NCBI RefSeq assembly: GCF_013204795.1
Contig: NZ_JABMKW010000008.1
Coordinates: 1,113,659-1,177,658, forward strand
Source of the DNA: Pedobacter panaciterrae
GTDB lineage: Bacteria; Bacteroidota; Bacteroidia; Sphingobacteriales; Sphingobacteriaceae
Direction: 5' to 3'
Length of the DNA stretch: 64,000 nt
Positions 26,609-34,465 of this stretch are shown here, piece after piece. Each line of letters opens with the position of its first letter. The stretch's first letter is position 1. The notes beneath the pieces are model-generated. The model searched no databases, was not told the origin of the DNA, and was given only the letters and a program-made list of their open reading frames with translations. The position numbers and the translations under genes are program-made.

Positions 26609-26749
26609 ATGTACTCACGTGTAAAATGCGTGGGCACACTATTCGTTGTTATGGGTATACCAGTACCTAGTCTAGCGGATATGTTGGGTACCGCGCTTTT
26701 TGCATTAATAAAGCAAATCCCTAACTACCTCCTTCAAAGTTTCATATAA
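26609..26749 (+). CDS. Possible small membrane-associated protein (46 residues)
   Basis: ATG 26609 is preceded by a purine-rich stretch (AGAGGGATAGG) at suitable spacing and opens a 46-residue frame starting MYSRVKCVGTLFVVMGIPVP, followed by an amphipathic or hydrophobic stretch (LGTALFALIKQIPNYLL). A TATTTTTG promoter-like element lies about 90 bp upstream. I recognise no family. The size and isolated context leave it uncertain. Confidence 0.3.
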   Translation: MYSRVKCVGTLFVVMGIPVPSLADMLGTALFALIKQIPNYLLQSFI

Positions 26750-26840
26750 TATCAGCCATGATTATTAAATATGGAAATACGTATCGCAATTCTTTACTCG
26801 CTTATTCTCGATCATTCTGATTGAGTTTTTCTAGTGCGGG

Positions 26841-26864
26841 GTCCTGAAATGAGTTCAGGATGAC
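26841..26864. repeat. REP-like element, partial copy
   Basis: GTCCTGAAATGAGTTCAGGATGAC contains the dyad TCCTGAA/TTCAGGA around a 5-nt loop. The right end matches the TTCAGGATGAC arm of the complete elements near 32.25, 43.1 and 49.7 kb, but the left end lacks the outer CGTCA. Confidence 0.6.
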
Positions 26865-27176
26865 TACTGTTTTAAAGCAACAAGAAAGTTAACAAAACAG
26901 CATTAAAAAACGAATTAACTCTTCGTAATGGCCATGCTTTGCCTAAAAATTCATCCTTAAGAACATGAACGAGAAAGAGATTGAATCCTGATAAGCTGCA
27001 GGAAATAAGATGTTACAAATTATTTGTACCTCAACTACAGATAGCAAATTTCTACACCATTATGCAACAGAGTTTAAAACTGGAATTTCCTGATTCTGTC
27101 GGGTAAATGTGTTATAGCCACTAATATAAAGTTATCAGACAAAATACACCTGAAAAAGTATTTATATCTGCTTTCA

Positions 27177-27443
27177 TTGTTATGTTCCGAAAAAATTGAG
27201 GTTCCTGAATTTGAAAGTGTATTTGTCCAAATTAGGGCTCAGGATGAGTATTGGTTGTCGGGAAAGTTTGATGAGAAAATTGGGAAGGTTTTAGATACGC
27301 TCTATCTTGATGTGAGAGATTACTCACTCGATTATTTGTACGACTGCAATGATTTTGTTAATGTTAATCTGATCAGTTTTAATGAAGGTGAAGTGAAAAG
27401 CAGAGCAGAGGAAGCTTTGAAGAAGTTAAAGGCCTTTAAATAA
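27177..27443 (+). CDS. Hypothetical protein, possibly a gene remnant
   Basis: An 88-residue frame from TTG 27177 reads SEKIEVPEFESVFVQIRAQ and ends EEALKKLKAFK. The frame is open upstream to 27078 with coding-like composition (KIHLKKYLYLLSLL) but contains no ATG, which suggests a truncated or frameshifted gene. Mixed charge and periodicity fit a small alpha/beta protein. I recognise no family. Confidence 0.4.
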   Translation: MLCSEKIEVPEFESVFVQIRAQDEYWLSGKFDEKIGKVLDTLYLDVRDYSLDYLYDCNDFVNVNLISFNEGEVKSRAEEALKKLKAFK

Positions 27444-27539
27444 ACCGGTAAATACAGTGCAAGCATAGTAAAATTTTGGCCCGGACATTCAACCTTTTTG
27501 CCTTTTTTTTGATTAGTTCAAACGCTTCGAACCTGGTGC

Positions 27540-27604
27540 CACTCTGGTTCGCTACATGTTCGGCTCTGGTCGAACGAGGTACGAACAATGTCGGTCTCAG
27601 AGTG
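27540..27604. repeat. Imperfect inverted repeat in the gene-poor stretch
   Basis: CACTCTGGTTCGCTACATGTTCG (27540-27562) pairs imperfectly with CGAACAATGTCGGTCTCAGAGTG (27582-27604), sharing CACTCTG, ACAT and GTTCG. All three frames through it stay open for unusual lengths, but none looks like a family I know. It may be a structured RNA, a small mobile remnant or a dispersed repeat. Confidence 0.4.
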
Positions 27605-28095
27605 TAGCAAAAACGGACTATATTATAAGCCGCAAAACGCTTACTTTCTCAACCTAAAACCAAGCCAAAACTCATCCGATTTTTGGGTAATCAATTGGAA
27701 GTTTTTAACATCAATTGAGGAGTATTAGCCACGGGTCTGACACCCAAACCTCACAGGAGCTAAACCGGGGTTTCATATGTGTGTACACCAGTCACATACC
27801 TGTTAGACACCCAAAGGATTCCCGAAACCTGATCCTGGTTTCTCTGGCCGAATTTCAATACAAACAATTTTAGTGGAATTAACAAATAATGTTTGTTTTA
27901 TTACAATTATTAGTGAAACTGGGTTTGTTCTGTTACAAATCATTTGCTATATCTTTTAAAAGAATTCATCTAATGATGTATAAAAGATAGAATTAATTGA
28001 AAAATACTGCACTTATGAAGGCGCTTTTAAAATAATACATTAATTTAGGCTTATTGAAATTAACACAACACATTATAACTAAAACCAAATATTAA

Positions 28096-29265
28096 ATGAA
28101 GCAAACATTAAAACCAGGCTTAGCTGCAATATTTTTACTTGCAATTACAGCATGTAATGAACCAAAAAAAGTTGATTCGAATGTAGCGCAGGCCGATAGT
28201 ACCGCTGCAACTGTTCAATTGGATAGTACAAAATTCCAAAAGGAAATAGATGGTAAAAAAACCAATCTGTATGTGCTTAAAAATAAAAACAATGTACAGG
28301 CCGCCTTTACTAATTATGGTGGCAGACTGGTTAGTTTGCTTGTGCCAGATAAAGATGGTAAACTTGTAGATGTTGTAGTAGGGTTTGATAGTGTTGATGG
28401 ATTTGCGAATTCTACTGAGCCTTATTTTGGTGCTACAATTGGCCGCTATGGTAACAGGATTGCTAAAGGCAAATTTAGCTTAGATGGTAAACAATATACT
28501 TTGGCGCTTAACAACGGACAAAATACTTTACATGGTGGTAAAAAAGGATTCCAGGCGGTAGTTTGGGATGCAGCAATGCCTGATTCGCAAACTTTGATAC
28601 TTACTTACTTGTCTAAAGACATGGAAGAAGGTTACCCTGGAAACCTGAAAGTAAAAGTTACTTACAGCCTTAACGATGATAATGAATTGAAAATGGATTA
28701 TGAGGCTACTACAGATAAGAAAACTGTGGTTAACCTAACCAATCATGCTTTCTTTAACCTGAACGGAGAGGGTAGTGGCGATATTTTAAACCACGATCTT
28801 CAAATCTTTGCTGACCTTTATACTCCGGTTGACACTACTTTAATCCCTCTTGGTAAAAATGTAACTGTAAAAGGTACACCATTTGATTTTACAACTGCTA
28901 CAACTATTGGCAAACGTATTGAAGAAGCTAACGATCAGTTAAAGGCAGGTAAAGGTTATGATCATAACTATGTGTTAAATGGCACTAAAGGATTAGGTAT
29001 GATCCATGCTGCCACTGTAAAAGGTGATAAATCTGGTGTGATCATGGATATCTATACTCAAGAGCCCGGGTTGCAGTTTTACAGCGGTAACTTTATGCAA
29101 GGCAAAAATGTATTTAAAGGCGGTGCAAAGGATGATTTCAGAACTGCACTTGCTTTGGAAACTCAGCATTTCCCTGATTCTCCGAATCAGCCAGCGTTTC
29201 CAACCACGGTTTTAAATCCGGGGCAACAGTATAAAACAACTTCTATTTACAAGTTTAGTAAGTAA
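28096..29265 (+). CDS. galM: Aldose 1-epimerase (mutarotase), lipoprotein
   Basis: A 389-residue protein with a lipobox (LLAITACNEPKK, Cys about 20) placing it at the membrane. The rest matches galactose mutarotase: FTNYGGRLVSLLVPDKDG, GATIGRYGNRIAKGKF, the probable catalytic His in NLTNHAFFNL and the glutamate in DFRTALALETQHFPDSPN. It interconverts alpha- and beta-anomers of aldoses. A periplasmic mutarotase suits a cell that releases galactose outside, as the GH110 enzyme upstream would. Followed by a perfect palindromic terminator. Confidence 0.92.
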   Translation: MKQTLKPGLAAIFLLAITACNEPKKVDSNVAQADSTAATVQLDSTKFQKEIDGKKTNLYVLKNKNNVQAAFTNYGGRLVSLLVPDKDGKLVDVVVGFDSVDGFANSTEPYFGATIGRYGNRIAKGKFSLDGKQYTLALNNGQNTLHGGKKGFQAVVWDAAMPDSQTLILTYLSKDMEEGYPGNLKVKVTYSLNDDNELKMDYEATTDKKTVVNLTNHAFFNLNGEGSGDILNHDLQIFADLYTPVDTTLIPLGKNVTVKGTPFDFTTATTIGKRIEEANDQLKAGKGYDHNYVLNGTKGLGMIHAATVKGDKSGVIMDIYTQEPGLQFYSGNFMQGKNVFKGGAKDDFRTALALETQHFPDSPNQPAFPTTVLNPGQQYKTTSIYKFSK

Positions 29266-29273
29266 AAGGTAAG

Positions 29274-29319
29274 TAATTAATGAGGGGTTAACACGATCGT
29301 GTTAACCCCTCATTAATTA
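29274..29319. terminator. Perfect 46-bp palindrome, bidirectional terminator
   Basis: Every base from 29274 to 29319 pairs about the centre GA|TC (29296/29297), giving a 23-bp arm with core GAGGGGTTAACACGATCG. It sits between the convergent mutarotase and DUF47 genes. The outer AATTA ends and flanking A/T runs make it usable as a Rho-independent terminator in both directions. Confidence 0.75.
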
Positions 29320-29325
29320 ATACGA

Positions 29326-29967
29326 TTATGCATTCTTTATAAGAATAGTTTCCAATACGTTCGCAAGGTCATCGCATTTATCAGAAGCGATTTCCATACT
29401 TTGCAGTACCTCTTTCTGTTTAATCAATTCAATAGCATCAGCTTGGTGGTCAAATAAATTGCCTACTGCGGTATTGCAAATATGATCTGCTGTGCTTTCT
29501 CCCTTATTAATCTTAATACATATCTCAGCAATAAGCCTGGTGTTTTTAAAGTTCCTAAGTTCAGCTATGGCGATATTTAAATCCTTGCACATCTCTAAAA
29601 GCAGTTCGGCCAGTTCTATCATTGGCTTGCTTATGTTTTTTAGATTGTATAAGTCCATATTCATGGCTGCTGCATAAATATAATCGGCAATATCATCCAG
29701 AGAACTTGCCAGGGCATGTATATCTTCCCGGTCAAACGGGGTGATAAATATTTTACTTAAGCCCAAAAGGATGTGATGTGTAACATCGTCGCCTACTTGT
29801 TCCAATCTTGCAATTTCTTTAATGTGTACTTTTCTGTCTTCCTGATCAGGAGTGTTTACTGCAAGAACAAGCGTTTTGGCAATTTGCACAAGGTTGTTGC
29901 CTGCCTGCTCAAACATGGGTTGAAATGTTTTGTCTTTAGGACTAAAAAAATTAAATACAGAGTTCAT
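29326..29967 (-). CDS. DUF47/PhoU-like protein
   Basis: A 213-residue all-helical protein beginning MNSVFNFFSPKDKTFQPMFE. LEQVGDDVTHHILLGLSKI, FDREDIHALASSLDDIADYI and KEVLQSMEIASDKCDDLANV are typical of the DUF47 family, whose E/D-rich helices resemble PhoU and bind metal clusters. In many bacteria it is paired with a Pit-type phosphate permease, but no Pit gene neighbours it here. Its ATG is 29967, divergent from the 414-residue unknown gene. Confidence 0.88.
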   Translation of the reverse strand: MNSVFNFFSPKDKTFQPMFEQAGNNLVQIAKTLVLAVNTPDQEDRKVHIKEIARLEQVGDDVTHHILLGLSKIFITPFDREDIHALASSLDDIADYIYAAAMNMDLYNLKNISKPMIELAELLLEMCKDLNIAIAELRNFKNTRLIAEICIKINKGESTADHICNTAVGNLFDHQADAIELIKQKEVLQSMEIASDKCDDLANVLETILIKNA

Positions 29968-30114
29968 AGTACTTTTGCTTTTAACAAAAATATCATTGCA
30001 ATGTTAACGCATTGTGAAGTTTAAGTGCTATTTAACAATGGTTTACATTAAAAATTACCATTTATAACTCATGTTATATATTTTAGTAGAAATTGATCAT
30101 CGCAATAGTTAAGT

Positions 30115-31359
30115 ATGAGCAAACAGAAGAAGAAAAAAGGGAACGGTAGTTCAAATCCAGATGCAGCTAAACAGGCATTAATGCATCAGAAAAGATTTAT
30201 TGAGCGTATGGAACTACTTTGCAATGCGCTTGTTGGACCGGGATATTTTGAGAAATTCCCCGAGCGAATTCTTGCGCATATGTATGCCACCAGGTATCCG
30301 GCATTAAAAATAAAGGCAAGTCCGGACTCTGATGTTTCTAAATCGACAGTTATAAAGGCTAATAAGCTGCTCAGTGCTTTTCTGGAAGATCAATATATTA
30401 ATTTAAACAATGGTGAGCGGGTGTTGTTTAGTATGCTTCTTTCTGAAGGATTGCTGCTTATTCATTTCCTGCATGTGGTTCCTGCTAACTATTTTCCTCA
30501 TGCAGCGCTCCTTAAAGAAGAGTTTAAAGATTATTTTCCGGATACCGAGGCTTATTTAAGTATTCAGGAAATGATGGGTACCCTGGTGCAGGATATTATT
30601 GTGTTTTTAAGTGATTTAAACAAGAGCATCATTAAGGCTGATTATGGTGAAACGGCCTGTTTTGAGATCACCAGCAACTACAATGATATTTATTTGTACG
30701 AGTTTAAGACAAATAAAATATCGATGCTTATTAACGGAGAGAACCATTCGATGATTCGTTTGGGCTGGATTGATGAGGAACTGAATTGGATTTTTGCTAA
30801 AGTTAAACCATCGGCACTTGGCTTTAGGGTTGCCGGGCTAGATGTGCCGCTTGATGTTTATATACAAACGCATGCCCTGAAAAGGTTGCAGGAGAGGATA
30901 AATATTACACCCGGTATTATGCATTCTATTGTGTTTATGACCTTTATGAATCCGGAAATTAAGCATCATAAGGATTACGATAGGAGCCTGATTGAGTTTT
31001 ATCTTTCTGATAAAAAGGCAGGATACCTGCAGGTTGAACTACATGGCGACAGGCTGGTTATCCATACTTTTTTATTTTTAACCAATAACGGGACTCCCGA
31101 AGGGATCAAGCTGGAAAAGCTTGCAGGGCTGCAGAAAGCGGATAAAATATACCTCGAGATAGATAAACTTTCAACCTTTAATTCTTATCATATCGAAAAG
31201 AATGAGCAATTAAAGGACTTGTTTATTAAAGCTGGCTGCGGTTCTTTACTGGAGCTGGGGCATTTGCAGGAGTTTACCGTTAACGAGGTAAAGGATAAAG
31301 ACCCTGATTCTATATTGAAATACCTTGCAGACTCAAAATACTTTAGATCGGCAGAGTAG
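30115..31359 (+). CDS. Protein of unknown function (414 residues)
   Basis: I do not recognise a family. The N-terminus is Lys-rich (MSKQKKKKGNGSSNPDAAKQ) and probably disordered or nucleic-acid-binding. A helical region (about 25-175) with NNGERVLFSMLLSEGLLLIH follows, then a mixed alpha/beta part. A distinctive motif, IQTHALKRLQERINI (about 260-275), resembles the HALxRLxER element of some small toxin and nuclease-like folds, but the rest does not match them. No signal peptide or membrane segment is visible. It lies 51 bp upstream of purU on the same strand, so the two may be coexpressed. Confidence 0.75.
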   Translation: MSKQKKKKGNGSSNPDAAKQALMHQKRFIERMELLCNALVGPGYFEKFPERILAHMYATRYPALKIKASPDSDVSKSTVIKANKLLSAFLEDQYINLNNGERVLFSMLLSEGLLLIHFLHVVPANYFPHAALLKEEFKDYFPDTEAYLSIQEMMGTLVQDIIVFLSDLNKSIIKADYGETACFEITSNYNDIYLYEFKTNKISMLINGENHSMIRLGWIDEELNWIFAKVKPSALGFRVAGLDVPLDVYIQTHALKRLQERINITPGIMHSIVFMTFMNPEIKHHKDYDRSLIEFYLSDKKAGYLQVELHGDRLVIHTFLFLTNNGTPEGIKLEKLAGLQKADKIYLEIDKLSTFNSYHIEKNEQLKDLFIKAGCGSLLELGHLQEFTVNEVKDKDPDSILKYLADSKYFRSAE

Positions 31360-31410
31360 GTTCACGCTTGTAAGAAATATTATTATCTTGCTTTCCTATT
31401 TTAACAATCG

Positions 31411-32238
31411 ATGATAATAATAATACAGTGTAAAGATCAGATAGGGCTGGTTGCCGATATTTCGCAGATATTATCTGCAGCAAAACTAAATATTGTTTCT
31501 ATGAGGGAACATGTTGATAAGGCCGAAAGTATGTTTTTTATGCGTTTGGAGGTTGATGGGCATTCTGATGAGGCTTTACTTACAGAAGCTATGTGCAAGA
31601 TTTTACCTGCCGGCGCACTTATTCATGTTAATCCTGTTGCCGAGAAAAGGATTGTGGTAATGGTCACTAAAGAATATCATTGCCTTGCCGATATTTTGGT
31701 ACGCAATAACTTTGGTACTTTGGGAGCCACTGTGGTTGGGGTTATTGGCAATCATGATATACTGAAAAAGATTTGCGAGCGCTTTGATGTTCCTTTTTCT
31801 TTGATTTCTTATGCTGATGGGGTGAATGATCCGGAGGAGGAAATGATTGATCAGATAAATGCGTATAGTCCTGATTATGTGATTCTGGCTAAGTTTATGC
31901 GAATTCTATCGCCGCGTTTTGTGGCTAGTTTTGCCGATAGGATAATTAACATACACCATTCTTTTTTACCTGCTTTTGCCGGGGCAAATCCGTATAAGCA
32001 AGCTTTTGAAAGAGGGGTGAAGCTGATTGGTGCTACAGCTCATTTTGTAACAAATGATTTGGATGAAGGGCCAATAATTGCCCAGCAGATTATTCCGGTA
32101 AATCATTCGTTTACTGCTAAGGATATGGTAAGGTCAGGAAAAGAGATTGAAACCGCGGTTCTGGCAAAGGCCATGAGGCTGGTGTTGAGTGATAGGGTGT
32201 TTGTTTATAAGAATAAAACGGTGGTGTTTGAGAATTAG
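31411..32238 (+). CDS. purU: Formyltetrahydrofolate deformylase
   Basis: A 275-residue enzyme with an N-terminal ACT domain (CKDQIGLVADISQILSAAKL) and a formyltransferase-fold C-terminal half. The catalytic region INIHHSFLPAFAGANPYKQA contains the HxS motif, and the active-site Asp is in TNDLDEGPIIAQQ. It hydrolyses 10-formyl-THF to formate and THF, balancing one-carbon pools; the ACT domain senses glycine/methionine in E. coli. The length is normal. It is followed by a REP-like hairpin that may also terminate it. Confidence 0.95.
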   Translation: MIIIIQCKDQIGLVADISQILSAAKLNIVSMREHVDKAESMFFMRLEVDGHSDEALLTEAMCKILPAGALIHVNPVAEKRIVVMVTKEYHCLADILVRNNFGTLGATVVGVIGNHDILKKICERFDVPFSLISYADGVNDPEEEMIDQINAYSPDYVILAKFMRILSPRFVASFADRIINIHHSFLPAFAGANPYKQAFERGVKLIGATAHFVTNDLDEGPIIAQQIIPVNHSFTAKDMVRSGKEIETAVLAKAMRLVLSDRVFVYKNKTVVFEN

Positions 32239-32252
32239 GGACTTCAAAATGC

Positions 32253-32283
32253 TCGTCATCCTGAATTTATTTCAGGATGACGA
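32253..32283. repeat. REP-like palindrome, complete single copy
   Basis: TCGTCATCCTGAA (32253-32265) and TTCAGGATGACGA (32271-32283) are perfect 13-bp arms around a TTTAT loop, between the convergent purU and cbpM genes. This is the complete form of the element found as inverted pairs near 43.1 and 49.7 kb. It may act as a terminator or mRNA stabiliser. Confidence 0.8.
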
Positions 32284-32335
32284 TAGCTTTAATAAGAGTA
32301 TGACGGGTGTTTTACCAGGAGGATGATGAACCTCC

Positions 32336-32623
32336 TTACTGGTGTACATGCAACTGGTTTTTAAGCTCCTGAATTTCCTGTTGCATCGCATCTACTTTTT
32401 CTAGCAAATGTCTAATCGCATCTATTCCCTCGATATTGATTTGCAAATCGTAATGCAGATGGATGTACTTATCCAGTTCACCAAATTGTCTGATATGTAT
32501 GTACTTTTCTGATTCAACCTTCATTAATGAAATGATTCCTGAGTCTTCAAGGGATATAATAAACTCCGGTTCAATATCATACTTAAAGCAATATTCTGTT
32601 ATTGTTATTAATTCTGTTTCCAT
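32336..32623 (-). CDS. cbpM: Chaperone modulator CbpM
   Basis: A 95-residue protein beginning METELITITEYCFKYDIEPE, the MerR-like helix motif of CbpM. It continues with DLQINIEGIDAIRHLLEKVD and a C-terminal coiled coil (MQQEIQELKNQL). CbpM binds the J-domain of CbpA and restrains its co-chaperone activity. It lies 21 bp downstream of cbpA on the same strand, the standard pairing. Confidence 0.92.
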   Translation of the reverse strand: METELITITEYCFKYDIEPEFIISLEDSGIISLMKVESEKYIHIRQFGELDKYIHLHYDLQINIEGIDAIRHLLEKVDAMQQEIQELKNQLHVHQ

Positions 32624-32644
32624 GATTAATTTAATTTAAATGCC

Positions 32645-33574
32645 TTACCCCAGGTTTTTTAGTTCATTAAAAAGCTCTTTCTGTTTCTCTGTAAGCTCGG
32701 TTGGTATCTTAACTGTATACGTTACAAAGAGGTTTCCAAACTCTCCATCTTTTTTATATACCGGAAAACCTTTCCCTTTTAGTCGCACCTTAGTTCCGCC
32801 TTGCGTTCCAGGGGCCACTTTAAGCTTTACTTTACTGTCAAATGTAGTAACCGTTACATCACCTCCCAGAACGGCAGTATAAAGGTCTATTTCTGTGGTG
32901 GTATACAAATCGTTGTTAAGTCTTTTAAAGTGCAGATCGTCGCCAATAATAAATGTGATGTACAAATCCCCGTTAGGGCCACCATTTGCACCAGGTGCAC
33001 CCTGACCAGCTAATTTAATTACTTGCCCATTCGCTATCCCCGCCGGAATGGTTATCCTTAGGTTTTTGCCGTTTACTGCCAGCGTTTGCTTGTGTGTGTT
33101 GTAGGCATCGCGAAGCGATATGCTAATCTCTGCCTGGTAATCCTGCCCTTTGAATTTACGGCTTCCGCGTTTTGACTGTGCTCCTGCATTGCCAAACAAA
33201 GATTCAAAGAAATCAGAGAAATCTCCGCCACCGCTAAATCCTTCGCCACCAAAATCAGCACCGCTAAAACCGCCGCCCTGATAACCTGCACCAGAGTATG
33301 CATTTTGGTTTTGTTGCTGCGATTGTTTTGCCTGTTCAAACTGATCGGCATTTTTCCAATGTTCCCCGTATTCATCGTATTTCTTACGCTTTTCGGGATC
33401 GCTCAGTGCCTCATTAGCCTCATTTATTTGCTGAAACAACCTATTGGCATCTTTGTCATTAGGGTTTAGATCGGGATGATATTTTCTGGCCAATTTTCTA
33501 TAGGCTTTTTTAATATCGTCCTGTGTAGCACTTTTTTCTAGTCCCAGGGTTTTGTAGTAATCTATAAATGCCAT
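32645..33574 (-). CDS. cbpA: Curved-DNA-binding DnaJ-like co-chaperone
   Basis: A 309-residue J-protein. Residues 1-70 form the J-domain with HPD in YHPDLNPNDKDAN. A Gly/Phe-rich linker (about 85-130, GGGFSGADFGGEGFSGGGDF) follows, then two beta-barrel C-terminal substrate-binding domains. It lacks the zinc-finger of DnaJ, as type II J-proteins such as CbpA do. It stimulates DnaK ATPase and may bind curved DNA. The gene is followed by cbpM. Confidence 0.93.
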   Translation of the reverse strand: MAFIDYYKTLGLEKSATQDDIKKAYRKLARKYHPDLNPNDKDANRLFQQINEANEALSDPEKRKKYDEYGEHWKNADQFEQAKQSQQQNQNAYSGAGYQGGGFSGADFGGEGFSGGGDFSDFFESLFGNAGAQSKRGSRKFKGQDYQAEISISLRDAYNTHKQTLAVNGKNLRITIPAGIANGQVIKLAGQGAPGANGGPNGDLYITFIIGDDLHFKRLNNDLYTTTEIDLYTAVLGGDVTVTTFDSKVKLKVAPGTQGGTKVRLKGKGFPVYKKDGEFGNLFVTYTVKIPTELTEKQKELFNELKNLG

Positions 33575-33752
33575 AATTAACTAGTTTGTCATTTATCTTA
33601 AGTTATTAATTGCCGATTTTGTTTTAGTTTTTGATAAATATTAAATGTAGTTGTGAATATATTAATTACTTTAGAATTTTATTTGTCGAATACCTCTCTG
33701 GATATACTTCTATGGTGTAACCGCTATCTAAACATTAAACTTTACTGTTAAA

Positions 33753-34331
33753 ATGATTGTAGAGCATAACAATGATGCTAGCCTTTTACTAGAAATGAAA
33801 TTCGGGAATCAGCAGGCCTTTGAAACTTTGTACAACAAGTATAAAGGATTGCTCTATGTGCATGCTTATAGGAAACTTAAGGATAGAGAGCAGGTAAAAG
33901 ATATTATTCATGAGATTTTTCTGAGTTTGTGGGAGAAAAAGACCACTTTGGATATAAAAGGAGAGCTATCCTCGTACCTATTTAAGGCGGTTAGGTATAA
34001 GATTATTGATACTATTGACAGAAGCTCTACAGCCGAGCAGTACATTAGTCATTTTCAGTCTTTTATTGAGAGTTATCCATCGCAAACAGATCATCGGGTA
34101 AGAGAAAAAATCCTGACATCGATAATTGACAAAGAGATTGCGAATTTACCCACAAGGATGCGCGAAGTGTTTGAGTTGAGCAGGAAAGAAAATTTGACTC
34201 ATGCAGAGATCGCCGAAAGGTTAAACATATCTGAGCAAAGTGTGCGTAGCCATGTTAAAAATGCCTTGCGTATATTAAGAGTAAGGCTAAGTACATACTT
34301 GCCGTTGTTGCTGCTTTTGTTTAATAAGTAA
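33753..34331 (+). CDS. ECF-type RNA polymerase sigma factor
   Basis: A 192-residue sigma factor. Region 2 reads FETLYNKYKGLLYVHAYRKL and VKDIIHEIFLSLWEK. Region 4, LPTRMREVFELSRKENLTHA followed by EIAERLNISEQSVRSHVKNA, recognises the -35 element. Members of this class in Bacteroidota are held by an inner-membrane FecR protein and released when a TonB receptor with an STN domain binds substrate. Here FecR and STN-SusC lie downstream, but an FtsX-type permease gene separates sigma from FecR. Likely regulates the SusC/SusD locus. Confidence 0.9.
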   Translation: MIVEHNNDASLLLEMKFGNQQAFETLYNKYKGLLYVHAYRKLKDREQVKDIIHEIFLSLWEKKTTLDIKGELSSYLFKAVRYKIIDTIDRSSTAEQYISHFQSFIESYPSQTDHRVREKILTSIIDKEIANLPTRMREVFELSRKENLTHAEIAERLNISEQSVRSHVKNALRILRVRLSTYLPLLLLLFNK

Positions 34332-34465
34332 TTTCTAAGGATAGTCTCTCGTTCAGAATTGAACACCTGCTGTTCACTACCGTACATCCTGGAATCTATA
34401 ATTTGCTTTATTGTTCTTTAAATGAGCTTGTTTAAATTTGGCATTGGCTTGGTATATTGCAGTGC

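Larger units (their letters stand above)
26418..28095. other. Gene-poor 1.7 kb stretch with small ORFs and repeats
   Basis: No well-supported gene is visible between the SRPBCC and mutarotase genes. The stretch holds two marginal small ORFs (26609-26749 and 27177-27443), one half REP-like element (26841-26864), an imperfect inverted repeat (27540-27604) and a GC-richer stretch at about 27720-27850 with repeated GACACCCAAA. It reads like the residue of deleted or decayed genes. I see no transposase, terminal repeats or tRNA. Confidence 0.6.
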
